A DNA stretch of 64,000 bases, from assembly GCA_022592435.1 (NCBI GenBank), contig JABYQS010000163.1:16070-80069 (forward strand), written 5' to 3'. Positions 19,833-32,500 of this stretch are shown here, in pieces. The number at the start of each line of letters is the position of its first letter. Position 1 is the stretch's first letter. A program made the translations under genes and the position numbers. A model generated the notes under the pieces. That model worked only from the letters and a program-made list of their open reading frames with translations, did no database searches and had not been told where the DNA came from. The DNA comes from Cerioporus squamosus. Taxonomy: Eukaryota > Basidiomycota > Agaricomycetes > Polyporales > Polyporaceae.

Positions 19833-22800
19833 ATGCGTGACGATCCCGGAACAAAGCTCCCGTCGTATACGGGGGAGACGGGATCTCCACGTCGCAAGTT
19901 GTCCCGCGGACTGCGAATCGTCTTGGCGGCCGCCTTATCGCTCGCCGCGATACAGTACCTGCGCCTGTACGCCGGTCTTCTCAATGCATCCGAGAGCGTG
20001 CAGGTTCCTCTTCACGCACCGGAGTGGCTTGACAAGTGCCACTTGCTCAATGCTAAGCCGGGCCCTCCTTTGGACTTCAACACGCGGACGCGCTCCGATC
20101 GATTCGCACCTGGGACAAAACCGACGTTGATCATAGTGAGCAGACGGTTGACGTGGCATTTAGGACGTCGCTGACGCACACCTTTCAGAATGCAACGATC
20201 TGGACTGGGGGCGTCGACGGTCTCGAAGTCTTGAACGGAGATATTCTAGTCGACGGCGGCATCATCAAGCGCGTTGGCGTGATCGAAAGTCGTGTGCTCG
20301 AGGGCTATTCTGACCTCACACGCATCGATGCGAGAGGACAATGGGTCTCACCTGGGTAAGTGTATCGGCTTCAGTCACCCGATAGAGTCACGATTTTGAC
20401 GCATCTACAGGATTGTGGACTTGCACAGTCACTTGTGAGTAGACCGTCGACTCGCAGAGCATGCTGAATTGACGGGTGTTCTTCAGAGGTGTCGACAGTG
20501 TCCCAGAGCTTCATGGTGGCGACGACACCAACTCTTTCAAGGGACCTGTTCTTCCAGTATGTTCATGTTATTCCATCAAAGATGACCTACCTGACCTGTC
20601 CCTGCAGTGGCTGCGCGCACTTGATGCACTCAACACACGCGATGATGCGTACAAGCTCAGTATCTCCGGTGGCGTGACTGTGAGTGGCTGCGTGCCGACG
20701 AGGAGACAATGCTGACAGAGGTTTGAAATCGCAGACTGCTGTAGTCCTTCCTGGATCTGCAAATGCAATCGGCGGACAGGCCATCGTCATCAAGCTGCGT
20801 CCCACGGCAGACCGTGCACCTACCGGCATGCTGCTCGAGAGCCCATACGAGAGGAACGGGAGCGTGTACGACCCCCGTGCATACTTCCGGTACCGGCAGA
20901 TGAAGTGAGTGGTGCAGCGACCGAGTATTCACTCGGTTTGGACTGACCGGCATCTTGTTGTAGGCATGCCTGCGGAGAGAACCCAGGTACGATCTGCGAC
21001 TACATATCGCAATCCCAGCGTCCTCACAACAAGAACAGATGGGGTGTATTCGATGACGCGGATGGACACTGCATGGTCGTTCCGCCAGGCTTATGAGCAC
21101 GCAAGGAAGATCAAGGAAGCGCAAGATGACTTCTGTGCCAAGGCGACGCGGGGTGACTGGGCCGGCCTCGGTGACTACCCGGAAGACCTCCAGTGGGAAG
21201 CCTTAGTGGATGTCCTCAGAGGTCGCGTGAAGGTACACAAAAAGTGCTCCTATGTCACGTCGATCTAACGCCTCGCAGGTTCATACGCACTGTTACGAAA
21301 CCGTCGATCTCGATGATCTCGTTAGGGTGAGTAGCAGGGGGATTGATTGAGAGAACCATATTCACCGCAAGTAGATCACGAACGAGTTCAAGTTCCCGAT
21401 CGCGGCGTTCCATCATGCACACGAGACTTACCTTGTGCCCGACACGTTGAAGTCCGCCTATGGTAAGTAGGAACGTCGCTAATCTTCATCACAGCCACTA
21501 AGCAACCGTTTCAGGACATCCTCCTGCCGTCGCGCTCTTCGCGACTCAGGCGCGATACAAGCGCGAAGCTTTCCGCGGGTCCGAGTTTGCACCAAGAATT
21601 CTGGCAGAGAATGACCTGCAGGTTGTCATGAAGGTATAGATCAAGCTCTGAAGGTTGAACGTCAGCTCATCTGCGTGCGACAGTCCGACCACCCGGTACT
21701 AAACTCTCGCCACCTGGTCTATGAAGCGCAGCAGGCACATTATTACGGCCTGCCGCACAATCTCGCCCTCGCTTCCGTGACATCTACTCCCGCGAAGGTG
21801 ATGGGTATGGACCACCGCATCGGTTACGTAAAAGAAGGTGGGTCGTGCAGCTTGTGCGCACCAAGAAGCATTTGTTCATACTTCACATTATACAGGATAC
21901 GACGCCGGTGAGCTGGGACGCCATACTCGCACGTTCAACTCGACTCAATAAGCTTCGTAGATCTCGTTCTCTGGGACAGCCACCCTCTTGCACTCGGTGC
22001 GACCCCGCAGCAGGTCTGGATCGACGGCATCCCGCAGATCGACACACCGTACCTGCTATCGAAGCCAGCGGCGTTCCAGAGACGTCCCAATACACCCAAC
22101 TTCGACAAGGAGAAGGAGGAGACGCTGAAGTACGACGGGCTTCCCCCGCTCGAGCCGAAGCCGTCGCGCTCCCACACGGTCGTCTTCACCAACGTTCAGA
22201 CGGTGTACTTGCGCGACGAGCAGAGCATCTACGAAGCATTTGCCGCACAGTCGGATGACGCTCTCGCCGCTGGCGTCGTTGTCGTTCACGAAGGCAAAGT
22301 TCAATGTATGGGCTCTACGACGAGTACGTGCGCGTCTTCCATCCGGGCCTCGGAGGATGTAGAGTACATCGACCTCGAAGGCGGCTCCATCACTCCCGGC
22401 CTCATAAGTGCAGGCTCTTCGCTCGGACTTTCAGAGATCGACCAGGAGGCGAGTACGCAAGACGGCTACATCGCTGATGCTCTGTTCGAGGGTGTTCCCT
22501 CGCTCGCTGGAGGGTCGGGCGCCCTCATCCGCGCTGCAGACGGTCTCATCTTCGGAACTCGGGACGCCCTGTGAGTACTCAGTTCCTGTCACTGTGACAA
22601 CTATTGGGAAGCGCTCTCATGACGCGCGTGCTTATCTAGGCTTGCGTATCGCTCCGGAGTGACTGCGGGCATAGTTGCTCCTCAAACTGGCGGGTTCCTC
22701 GCTGGACTCAACGCGGCGTTCTCTACCGGCGCGAGTCACAAGCTCGAAGCTGGCGCTCTTCTCCAGGAAGCTGGCGCTGTCCATGTCGCGGTTCATCGTG

Positions 22801-23613
22801 TCGGGTCACCGAGCGTCAGCACGCAGATCGCCGCCCTGCGGCAGCTGCTCCTTGGAGAGACAACCGGGGACGTCAAGGTCTGGTTCGACAAGATCAAGGC
22901 GGTACGTCCACGGTCTACCCCACGGAAGTTCATGTGTCTGACATAATGTATCAGGGTGATGCACCGCTTGTCATCGAAACCGCGAGCGCAGACATCATTG
23001 CCTCCATTGTCACGCTGAAGGCCGAGGCAGAAGCCAAGCTCAAAACCTCTCTTAAGTTCACTATCATCGGCGGCGCGGAGGCGCACATCCTCGCGAAAGA
23101 GCTGGGAGAGGCAAACGTTGGCGTGATTCTCTCCCCCGCAAGGCCTTTCCCAAGTTCGTGGGAGGAGCGCCGCATGTACGTTCTTCCTCGCTCTTGGAGT
23201 TCTATCTCGTCGCCTGATTGCAGCTATGCCACAGCCTTCCAGGGCCTCCTCTAACCGAGAAGAGCGCCGTGTCCACACTGCTGGACCACAACGTCACTGT
23301 CGGCCTGGGAATAGCGTCTGAGGGCTGGGACGCCCGTAACGCCCGCTGCGATGTTGCTTGGGTGCGTCTTGTGCATTATGTGCTGTCCTATCCGTCGCTA
23401 ACTACCGATCAGGCCGCTCTCGATGCCAACGGCGAAATATCCAAGGCGGACGCGCTCGCGCTGGCGTCGACCAACCTGGAGAAGCTCCTGGGGATCAAGA
23501 CCGACGGCGTCCAGGGAGACCTTGTTGCGACGAACGGCGGTGATCTGCTTGAGTTCAGGAGCAAGGTCGTAGGCGTGATTTCGCCCCGGCGCGGGGTCGT
23601 GGACATTATCTGA
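19833..23613 (+). CDS. Two-domain amidohydrolase, membrane-anchored (paralogue C)
   Basis: About 18 exons, ATG 19833 to TGA 23611-23613; exon 1 ends at 20135 with GTK-type sequence before a gtgagc donor. The hydrophobic anchor is IVLAAALSLAAIQYLRL. First-domain ligands are present: IVDLHSHL, VHTHCYE, AFHHAHETY and SDHPVLN; the last has Asn after Leu where A and B have Asp, but the ligand Asp is kept. The second half carries GSSLG in place of HxH. It has the most complete intron set of the three, including introns at 21233-21278 (absent in A) and 21463-21514 (absent in B). The extended intron set makes C a useful guide to the ancestral structure. No frame break was found. Role as for A and B: metal-dependent hydrolase of unknown substrate, predicted to be anchored in a membrane. 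Confidence 0.9.
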
Positions 23614-24352
23614 CTGCCTGCGTACCATACAAGTGATACATCGGAAGAGACTATGTTATCGATACCCATGGGAATACTTTTCGTCACTATGACACGGCGT
23701 TAAGGTAATACGAGACGGACGCATGCTCCGCCTGGAAGGACCTATGGAAAGAAGAAATGGGAGACGGTTGGCGAAGAGTTGTCGAGCCGTCCTTCAAGGC
23801 AGGAGGACGCCGATCCGCGGCTGCAAGCAGCCCTTGGTAGCGAGGTCGATGTGCAGCAGGACGAGGTTTTCAAATTTGTACTCAAAGTCCTTGTTCTGTT
23901 TGGTTTTTAACGAAGAGCACACATGCATAGAGATCGACAACTTGCCTTGTCCATGAACCGCTGCATTTCTCTGGCAGCGATGAGAGCGAGGCGATCATAG
24001 GTCGGCTGCTTCGTCTTGCGGCGGGAGCAACTCAAGACATTGACTTGACGCTTGTGAATCTTGGACCGCTCGAACTGATAACATGGTATCCTTGTCAGAT
24101 TGTAACGGCACAGGAGAAGAACATTGGATTCATACCTGGTACCGCACTGTCATCTTCTGGTTCATCTCGACGTCCTCGAATGCAAGTCTATCTGAGTCAC
24201 CACACAACATGCTCCGTCGTAAAAGTCCCTCGAGGGAAACTCCGTGAGGCCCGTAGCTGATCCGTCGAGGTTTCGGCTTAGTCGGATTCCCGTAGTCCTG
24301 CTGTACGATCTCCTGGTGCAGAGTTCACTCAGTATGGAGGTGATGTGAGTAC
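23614..24352. other. Intergenic, convergent 3' ends
   Basis: Downstream flank of amidohydrolase C and of the minus-strand gene that follows. Nothing recognised. Confidence 0.4.
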
Positions 24353-25270
24353 TCAGGGACTAGTACATACCTGCACTAAACCGTGACCGCGACGCTCGCG
24401 GTGACTTGCATGCGGAATCACCGTGGTGCTGCTCGGCGGAGTGTCGGTGATGGATGATGTCGCATTGTGACTCGAGAAGGAAGACCATGCCAGGTTCCGC
24501 GTCTCGGCCGAGGCAGCACGATACCCCTCGCCAGCATGGGGGTTGAGCACAGAGCGGTCAATTGTCGTGGATGTTGGGGCCACAGGAAAGGGTAACATGG
24601 ATAAGGCTGCCGAAGACTGTGTCAAAGCGCTGTCGGTGGTGGTAGCACTGCTACAGTCTCCGTTGGCACTGGTGAAGGAAGTTATATCCGTCTGAGAGAC
24701 GACAGGATAGGACGTGCTCGGACAAATGACATCGCTTCCTCCAAGCGCGAACGCTGGATGACCATAGTCGGACATGGCGGGCAACGGAGGGATGACGGTT
24801 GTCCGCACATCGGGATCGGGAGGAACGGGATGATAGTAGTCGCCGTGTAGACATGAGTGAGCGACTGGATCAAGGGTTTCTTGACCTATGCTCGGGAAGT
24901 CGAGGGGTGGGAGAGGTAGGGTGGTGTAAGATGGAGGGAACGCCGGCGGGGGCACGCCGATAGAGTCACGCCTACTTGCACTGGAAGCGACGCGGTGAGT
25001 GACAGAGGGGGAATCTTGCTCGTAGAAGGACGGTAGGTAGGAGCCGTGTGAATAGTAGTCGTGAAGCGCAGTCTGGTCTTGGTTTTCGCAAACAGTCCTG
25101 TCCCATATGTCGGTGCGGTCTCGAGATGCGACAATTCTCGTCGTCCCTTGAGTAGCGGCCGTGCGGAAGCGTTCGATGGGTCTGTGGAGTGATGGACTGG
25201 GGACCTCGTCGGATGTCCAAGGAGCGCCGCTCCCTTGGTAGGACCACAGTCGGATAGGTCGATTGACCAT
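24353..25270 (-). CDS. Ser/Pro/Thr-rich hypothetical protein
   Basis: One long exon reads without a stop from ATG 25270. The ATG follows directly on a ctgtcag acceptor; a strong donor (gtgagtgagtg) lies just upstream near 25320, so a non-coding or short first exon is likely. The protein is low in complexity: PPAFPPSYTTLPLPPLDFPS, YYHPVPPDPDVRTT, SSATTTDSALTQSSAALSM. It contains no domain I recognise and looks disordered, as in regulatory or transcription-factor tails. Near the 3' end a good donor (cag|gtatgt, minus strand, about 24371) means the true C-terminus may lie in a further exon rather than at the stop at 24353. Confidence 0.45.
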   Translation of the reverse strand: MVNRPIRLWSYQGSGAPWTSDEVPSPSLHRPIERFRTAATQGTTRIVASRDRTDIWDRTVCENQDQTALHDYYSHGSYLPSFYEQDSPSVTHRVASSASRRDSIGVPPPAFPPSYTTLPLPPLDFPSIGQETLDPVAHSCLHGDYYHPVPPDPDVRTTVIPPLPAMSDYGHPAFALGGSDVICPSTSYPVVSQTDITSFTSANGDCSSATTTDSALTQSSAALSMLPFPVAPTSTTIDRSVLNPHAGEGYRAASAETRNLAWSSFSSHNATSSITDTPPSSTTVIPHASHRERRGHGLVQVCTSP

Positions 25271-27003
25271 CTGACAGTCGTTATCAACCCAATCATCCTA
25301 GGAACAGGTAGCACTCACTCACCTGGAGCTATAGCTCTACAAGGAAGTGGGGGCCACCGCGACGTCGGAGGTTAGGATGACGAGCGACGAGCAACGGTCT
25401 CGGACGAGCTTCAAGGGGCAGTGTGGGGTGGTTTTGACTGCCAACGAGAGCTTTTAAGTCGAGCGAGAGGATCTCACCTGTCCCGTGTCCCTTCGGCGAA
25501 TCCTCCTAGAGCTGACTGGATATCTGCAGCGGTGCTCGAAAACATGATGGGCTCGAGATGCGGCGACGAACTGCGGATGCTCCCAACGAAAACAGGGATA
25601 TTTGGCGACGAGAAGGCCACAAAGGGGGTGGATATCCCGCGTGCAAGGGCAGCCGTAGCCTCGGAACGGCAACAATAGTAAGCCACGGAAATCTCCGTTG
25701 ACAGAATAAGGAAACTGAAGTGAGGGATGAGGAGTTGTTGAAGCACATGGACATCGTGGCTGGTGGACGTGAGAGCGTGGCCCTAACTTAACTTAGCCGC
25801 TGCAGCCGTTTTTCAATGGCATGGGGCGCGTAACTGAAAGGTCAACGTTGATAATACGTCAACAGCTAGATATCCGGACAAGGTCAGTCACCACGAACTG
25901 TATAATCAATTAGCAGCAGTTACAACCCATGCAGCATGGGTGAGAGAAGAGATGTATCGAGCGGCCCCCTGCATCAGTAGATAACGACGCATGCACCGAT
26001 GGCGGCCTTCAGCGCCGAAGTAGCTTCTGCTTCTGGAGTCAGAACTCCCGCTGTTGTTCAGGTGTTCGGCAGCGCACTGCTTGCCAGTGTCCGTGTTCGC
26101 GATCGGAGAATGTACCCAGGACCGCGGTGTCAATATTCGCACCATGATACTAGCTATGGACCTACAGATCCTGGCTTCTCGACACAGCCCGGACGACAGC
26201 TGCTGGCGAGGCTTGCACGGGGTCGATGGGGGACGCATTCTGCGGAGCGTCGAGTGTGGCAGCCGGAGATTCCACTCAGGAAGTCGCGACCGTGTCCTTG
26301 AGCACGGCGGTATGCGTCTCCTTACACCACTCGGTACTCTGACTACTGTTCAGCATCCGAGGTCCTCGACTCGGACGTAACGCAGCGACTCCGGCGGCCG
26401 GAGTTGCTGTCACGGAGATTGGCCGGACTTGCCCCCGTGCCCACATGAGCGGCGGTCCTTAGCGCGAGCAGATATAAGGCAGCCAGTATCTGAGGCACGA
26501 GCTGGACCACATATGAAAGATTGGGCTAATGAGAAGGCCTCTCAAACCGCGTATGGTTAACCAAAGCTTCCAACCACGCACCGTGTTTGTCGGATGTCCG
26601 GCACGAGGGTGTAGGAGTACTTGGCTTATGGCAGGCACAGAGCAGTCGTTTAATTCTGCCCTTCAGGGATCTGGATCGGCGGTTCCGACGGTGGTGTACG
26701 CATCATGATTCCTGGGGGTCCACAGCCGCACGAATCGTTGCTGCGTAGCATTTGGTTATGCGGAAGTCAGTACTTGCTCATCCCGATATTCCGAAACGTT
26801 ACCTGCTTGTGAAAAAGTGAGCATGTCGGGGAGATGAGTCTCCTTGGAAAACTTGTGGTTTTCGAGGCGGATCAAGCCAACCTGAAGCCATCTTACTTAC
26901 TTACCTAGTAGAACTGTGACGCGGCAAGCCGGGTCTCGGACCGACACCGACCGATCGCGTGACTTCTACCCCACATCCAGCCTGGTGCTTCTCTCGTCTT
27001 CAC
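25271..27003. other. Long intergenic region
   Basis: About 1.7 kb. 25271-25500 probably holds the 5' exon and promoter of the minus-strand gene. The rest has short open frames on both strands, including an ATG frame at 25999-26301, without splice support, repeats or homology to the rest of the window. I see no gene. Confidence 0.4.
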
Positions 27004-27055
27004 CGACGACGACAACGACAACGACGACACGACAACGACGACAACGACGACAACG
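27004..27055 (+). repeat. ACAACG/ACGACA microsatellite in the leader of the PEBP gene
   Basis: An imperfect CAACGA-type repeat runs directly up to the start codon of the PEBP gene. It would form an unstructured, A/C-rich 5' UTR. Length variation here could affect expression; that is inference. Confidence 0.7.
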
Positions 27056-27806
27056 ATGGCCGCCGACCCGCTCACCTCCATCGCCACCGCGCTGCAGCGC
27101 GAGCAGATCATCCCCGATGTCATTCCGTCCTCACACCCCTTCGCGCCCACAGTGCTCTTCTCGATCGTCTACCCCAACGGCGCCGAGGTCAACCTCGGGA
27201 ACGAGCTCAGCGTGGAGGACACGCAAGACGAGCCCGAGATCAGGCTCGCGCAGCTCAACGGGCCCTGGGACGACGCGGCCGAGACGTCGTACACACTCGC
27301 GATGCTCGACCCGGACGCCCCATTCAGGGCGGACGCGATATACCGCTCGTTCAGGCACTGGGTGGTACGTCCTCCTCGTCTTCTGTTGAATACGGCTCCT
27401 GCGAACGTTGAGCTATGGGAAGGTCACTGGGATCAAAGCCCCTGCTGTCACGTCGAACTCGGCGGAAGCTCTGAACGCGCTGAAGACACATCCCGCAACC
27501 ACGCCCTACCGATCGCCAGGTCCGCGTCCGAACTCCGGGATTCACAGATATAGTCAGTATCCAGATTTTCCCATGTCGGTGGCTATGATCGCATTCTCAA
27601 TTGAACGTCCTGCAGCATTCCTCTTGTTCCAAGAACCTACCGGCCCAGAACCCTTCACCATACCCCAAGGCACGCCAGAGTACGGTGCTTCCCTCGAGGA
27701 GCGTCGCAGCTGGAGCCCGATCGCCTTCGCAGAGAAACACAATCTCAAACTCGTCGGGGCGAACTACTTCCTCGTCCGGTCCGCCGAGGTTGACACCGCC
27801 CAATGA
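27056..27806 (+). CDS. Phosphatidylethanolamine-binding protein (PEBP) family
   Basis: Three exons, 27056-27364, 27423-27552 and 27616-27806, 209 residues. The PEBP signature is complete. YTLAMLDPDAPFR carries the DPDAP ligand-site motif; FRHWV|V is split by intron 1; GPRPNSGIHRY|TFLLFQEP is split by intron 2 and matches the GxRPxxGxHRYVFLLF block. The length is normal for fungal carboxypeptidase-Y-inhibitor (TFS1-like) members. Expected to be a soluble cytosolic protein that binds anionic ligands or kinases and proteases. Introns are 58 and 63 nt, and the first ends in AAG rather than TAG/CAG. The start codon directly follows a CAACGA microsatellite. No frame problem was seen. Confidence 0.92.
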
Positions 27807-27975
27807 GACGACATACGAAACGATACGCTATTATGTCTTGCACCGTCACAGCCGGATGTACTCTATACATACCCTCATGCCATACTCTCCAGGAACGCCC
27901 ATCAGATCCCTCACTGTCTTTCATCATCCGCTCTTGTTATACTGCATAAAACGCCACCCGTCGACCCCGTTCAGT

Positions 27976-28014
27976 GAGGAGGAGGAGGAGGAGGAGGAGG
28001 AGGAGGAGGAGGAG
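27976..28014 (+). repeat. (GAG)n microsatellite
   Basis: About 13 uninterrupted GAG units, located about 170 bp downstream of the PEBP stop. Non-coding on current evidence; frames through it are open only because of the repeat. Confidence 0.9.
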
Positions 28015-29583
28015 GGCCACCACGTATTACGCTGCGTCAGCGGCAGAAACGGCAGATCCCACGATGCTGGGCGATGGCTTTTTCCACCGGTGGATGTCGA
28101 AGCTCCTCCACGGTCGAGTCATGGTCCGAGGTGAGAAGGCGCAGTCGCGACTCACGATGCTCGGTGATCGGCATAGAAAGGTACGGCTGTCTTCTTCACA
28201 CCACATCCAGCTTGAGGTTGGTTTGAGGGGGCGGAGAAGGGGGAGGAGGAGAGGTAACTTTCGGACAGTGCGGGCGCCGCCACCTGCCCACGAATTCCAC
28301 TTACTATTAGATATCCAGCGGAGAAGACGGTCGAAGCGCGGCTGCAAACGGCCGGACACTCACGATCGCGTCATGGGTGTACTGCGCGACGGGCCTCGAG
28401 GCGAGGACCGAGGTGGTCAGAGTTGGCTGGTTTCACGCCAGAAGCGACAGAGGTTCGACTGCAACTTTGACCACTCCGCCACATGGTTCGCCCTCGATTC
28501 GCAGAGGGTCCTACCACAGCTTAGTTACTTCCGACGACGTTCCGTGTCCTGTCTCGATAAGGGTCGGTAGCTTGTAGGAGGAATAAAGAGTCCCAAGACC
28601 GACAAGAAAACCGGAATCGAGTCGCGAACCTCCTCCAGAGCCGATACGCCGGTTCAACGTTACCCAACTGCGACGGTACCCCTGGAACCGACAAGAACAG
28701 TGTGTCGCGTGTCGTTCCCGCGAACCGTCGAACCGTCCGCGAACCGCTAACTTTGACTCCCACCAGCTCCCACCCCTAACAGCGCGAAGCACTTCGGTTG
28801 GTCGGCGGGGAATTGGGTCAGAAGAAGGATCACGGGCACAAGCACTTAGCAGGTCACCGGGTCCCGTGGAGTGTGGTGGAGGTCAATGTACCTGGCAGGA
28901 GGGGTGACTGTATAGTACAGCGCGTCGTATGTCCGGCAGCATAGTATATGAACTATGAGCCTGGAAGGAACGTGGGGCAACGTGGTGGTCGTACGCCAGT
29001 GTGCCCTTGAGTCAGTCCTCTGTACGAAGTAGACACATCACGCCAGTTGTGCAGCAAAGCATCTTTCATTCGTGTAACGACGACAGGACGCAATGCTATT
29101 TATGTATAGTGATGATGGATGGAACGGGACAATATTGAGAGCCGAGCTGCATACGAGATGGCAAAGTACAGTCAGAATATGTACAATCGCATCTCGCCAA
29201 CGAACGCAGACAACTCCGAGATGGACAAGAAACCGTCCGCCCGCGCACGCTCGCGGCACGAGTGACAATAGAGCAGCAGAGCGAGACGCCAAGCAGGGAG
29301 GCAGGGTGGACGTAAGCACGGACAGTGAAGAAAGCTTGATTCTGGGATTTGCGGTGCAAGAAAGCAACAACAGCAGGGATGAGATGATGCAACGAGACAG
29401 ATACGGGGGGCATAGACAGATATTTCCATAGCATAGTATCAGTTGAGAGTTGGCGCACACCTGCCGGGGGTTGGACCAGGAGCGACCGCACCGAGAACTC
29501 GCTGCGGTCGACTGAAGCGGAGGTGGCGAAAGTCGGAGTGTAGGGGTTATTGATATGAGAGGGAGATGGAGATGGACAGAGAC
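28015..29583. other. Intergenic region, convergent 3' ends
   Basis: About 1.6 kb between the PEBP gene and the stop codon of the minus-strand gene ending at 29584. Overlapping open frames occur on both strands, but none has a clear coding signature or homologue in the window. A GAACCGTCGAACCGTCCGCG-type local repeat occurs near 28720. Confidence 0.4.
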
Positions 29584-32500
29584 TCATGCTGCGGGGACCG
29601 CCACACGCGCAGGCGTGGGTCGACCACGAGGGCGCGGACGGTTGATCCTCAGCGTCTCAGAGGGGCTGCGCGTCCGGAGGTCAGTAACCTATCACACAGT
29701 AGGGAATATCGACGTCGAGAACTCACGTAGGGATGATGACCGAGTTCTCCTTGCAGTCCTGCGTGCTGGACTTGCCGGTACTGCGCTTCGACCAGCCAAG
29801 AGCGGCCCGACGGGTGCTCGACGTGACGCGGGGACGAGCAGGAAGGCCCATCGCGTTCTTGCCCCGCTTCGAGGTGTCGATCTCGACTTGGAACGGCGAG
29901 AACGGCTTGATCTCGCTCAACGCCGGCGGCGGAGTGGGCACGTTGGTGTTCGCCGTCCAGACCTCACGGAGGACAGAGGGCTCATGAACAGTAGACGCAA
30001 AGGGCTTGCTCGGCGCGTCACTGAAGACCTGGATGGGAGATCCGCGCGGCTTCTCAGGGGACATGGTTGAACGCATTGCCCTCAGAGGATACGGCGACGG
30101 CCTTGATGACGTCCGCGACCGGACGCGATGAGGACGGAGCTCTGACGGCAGAGGGCCGAAGGTCTTCTGCGAGTGCTCGAGCATCGCCTGCATGGCCACG
30201 GGCTCCCGTGGAGGCTGGAAGGCTGCCACAGATCGTCAGCTACCGTACAGATGGCCGAGACGCACGGAGCACCACTCACATTGCACCGCAAAGACCGAAA
30301 ACGGCGTGTCACACCAAGCGCGCTTGCTCTCATCGACGGTCACCTGCGCCTCGTCCCGGAGCGCGTAGTACCTGCGCAACGTCGTAATCCCATGCTCGTC
30401 GTCCCACTCGCTGCAGATCGAATCCCTGTCGCTCTCGACCACGAAAATCGACGTGTCGTTCATCCTCGCACTCTTCGCCGCGCTCTGAGGGGTCGGGTGG
30501 TGCGACGACGGCGAGCTCGAGAGCACGGACGCTTCCTCTTGAATAGTCTCGTACACCGAAGACCGCGACATGCGCGCCTCGTCGATGCGCCGACGATGCC
30601 CAGTTCCTCGAGCCCGAGCACGCGAACGCGCTCGGGCGAGACCGCTCGTCGGGTTTGTGGCATTGGTGAGCAAGTTACTGAGGTGTCCGAGGTCGATGCT
30701 TGACTGCGAGCCACCCGACACGGATGAGCCGTCGGAGGCTGAGAGCGGAGGCGTGTCTGTGCCAGACGAGGAAGACGTGCAAGTACTCGACCGCGAGCGT
30801 CCAGCGGGCGAGGGCCGTGCGAAGATCGAGCGTTCACGCACTATGTAGTACGACATCAGCACAAAACTTACTGACAAAGCAGACTACTCACAGGAAGCAA
30901 GGAGATCCTCTCCTTGTGCCATGAGCGCACCCTCCTCCAAGCTTTGACGCTCGAGGAGGCCCTGGCGCGCCTTGATCATGCGCTCACCACCGAATTGGAA
31001 CGAAGACGTCGACGCAATCGACGGCTGCGCGAGGAGACGAGGCTCCTTGGGCGACTCCCTGAGGGGCGGCTCGGCTTCGAACTGCAAAACGCGACCCGGG
31101 AGGGCTGCGCGCCTGTTCCTCTCCATGCGAACACACGGCGAGGCTTCGACGACCGAGCTGATGGACCGCCTGCGGACATGGCCGCCCCCAAGCATCTGCA
31201 CCACCAAGCCGTCAGAACCACGCCACGCTCCTCGGTCAGATCAGAAGTACAGATGAACACGCACAGAAATCATCGTATCGTCCTCCTTGACCGGGCTGTG
31301 CACGCTCATCTCGCTCATCATAGACAGCGGCCGGAACTGCCGGCTCGGCACATGCCGTCCAAACTGCTGAGCGTACGACGGGTCGAACCCAGGGCCAAAC
31401 ACCGACTCCTCGGACACGGACGTCCGCTTGCCAGTCTTGTCGAAGATTGAGTCGTCCACGACCGACGTGTACCGCCCAGTGTGGTCCATGATCGAGTCCC
31501 ACGACGTCCGGTTCACCTCCTCGGGCTCGCTGTACGTGCTCTCGGGCGACGCGGAGATCGCGCTGAGCGGGACGCCATGCGCGTTGTCGAACATCTTGTC
31601 GCCCAGGCCCGGACGCGCCATCATCGGCCGCTCCGAGTAGTCGTCGCTCGCGCTCATGATCGAGTCCACCGAGAAGTCGCGGTTGTGCCGCGGGAACCCC
31701 GAGCGCCCGCCCGCAGCTGCCCCGTGCATCGCGTACGACAGCGCGACGGAGCTCGCGCTCGTGTTCGAGTCGTTGCGCCGGTGCGCATGAGCCGCGAAGC
31801 TGCGGTTGTACAGACTGACCGGGGGCGCGTTTGACGCGACGGACATCGCGGAGGGTCCACGGCGGTGTCCACGGCGGTAAGGGTGCATCTGGAAGTAGAA
31901 GCTCGACGCGTCGCTATCCACGCGCCGGCGCGGCTTGTTGCGGTGGATGAACGAGAACGTGTCGTCGACGGACATCGACATGGACATCGAGATCGACATG
32001 TCGTCCATCGACGGCGGGCGGCTGGGGCCATCGTGATCGTGAGCGTATCCAAACGGATCCTGCGTGCCCGAGTTGAGCGTGGCCCCGTACGACGAGACCG
32101 ACGCGATGCTGAACACCGACATGTCCCGGCCGTGAGCGGGCCGGAAGACAGCGTTCTGCGGGGGGTAAAACGCAGGGCGGTTGGGACCGAACTCGAAGCC
32201 GCGCCTGACCTCGTCGAACGAGTCGAAGCCCGTGAAGCTGACGGTGGACTCTCCGCGCGAGTGGCCTTGCGTGCCGGCGGTCTCGTCGGCGCGGGGGGAC
32301 ACCTGAACGTTGCGATGCTTCGAGCTGGCGTTCGAGTGGACGCGCGAGCGACTCTCCGCTTCCTCCGCGTCAGGCACGATCTCCGCAGCCTTCGCCATGA
32401 TGGACTTGAGGACCGAGCTGTCCTCCTCGACGATAGAGCTGTGTGACTGCGACCTCGAGTGCGTCAGCGGCGGGATGATGTCCGACAGCGTGAGCGGCTT

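Noticed and set aside
25999..26301. A 100-codon plus-strand frame starting with ATG
   Set aside because: Composition is not protein-like, and the overlapping minus frame is equally open.
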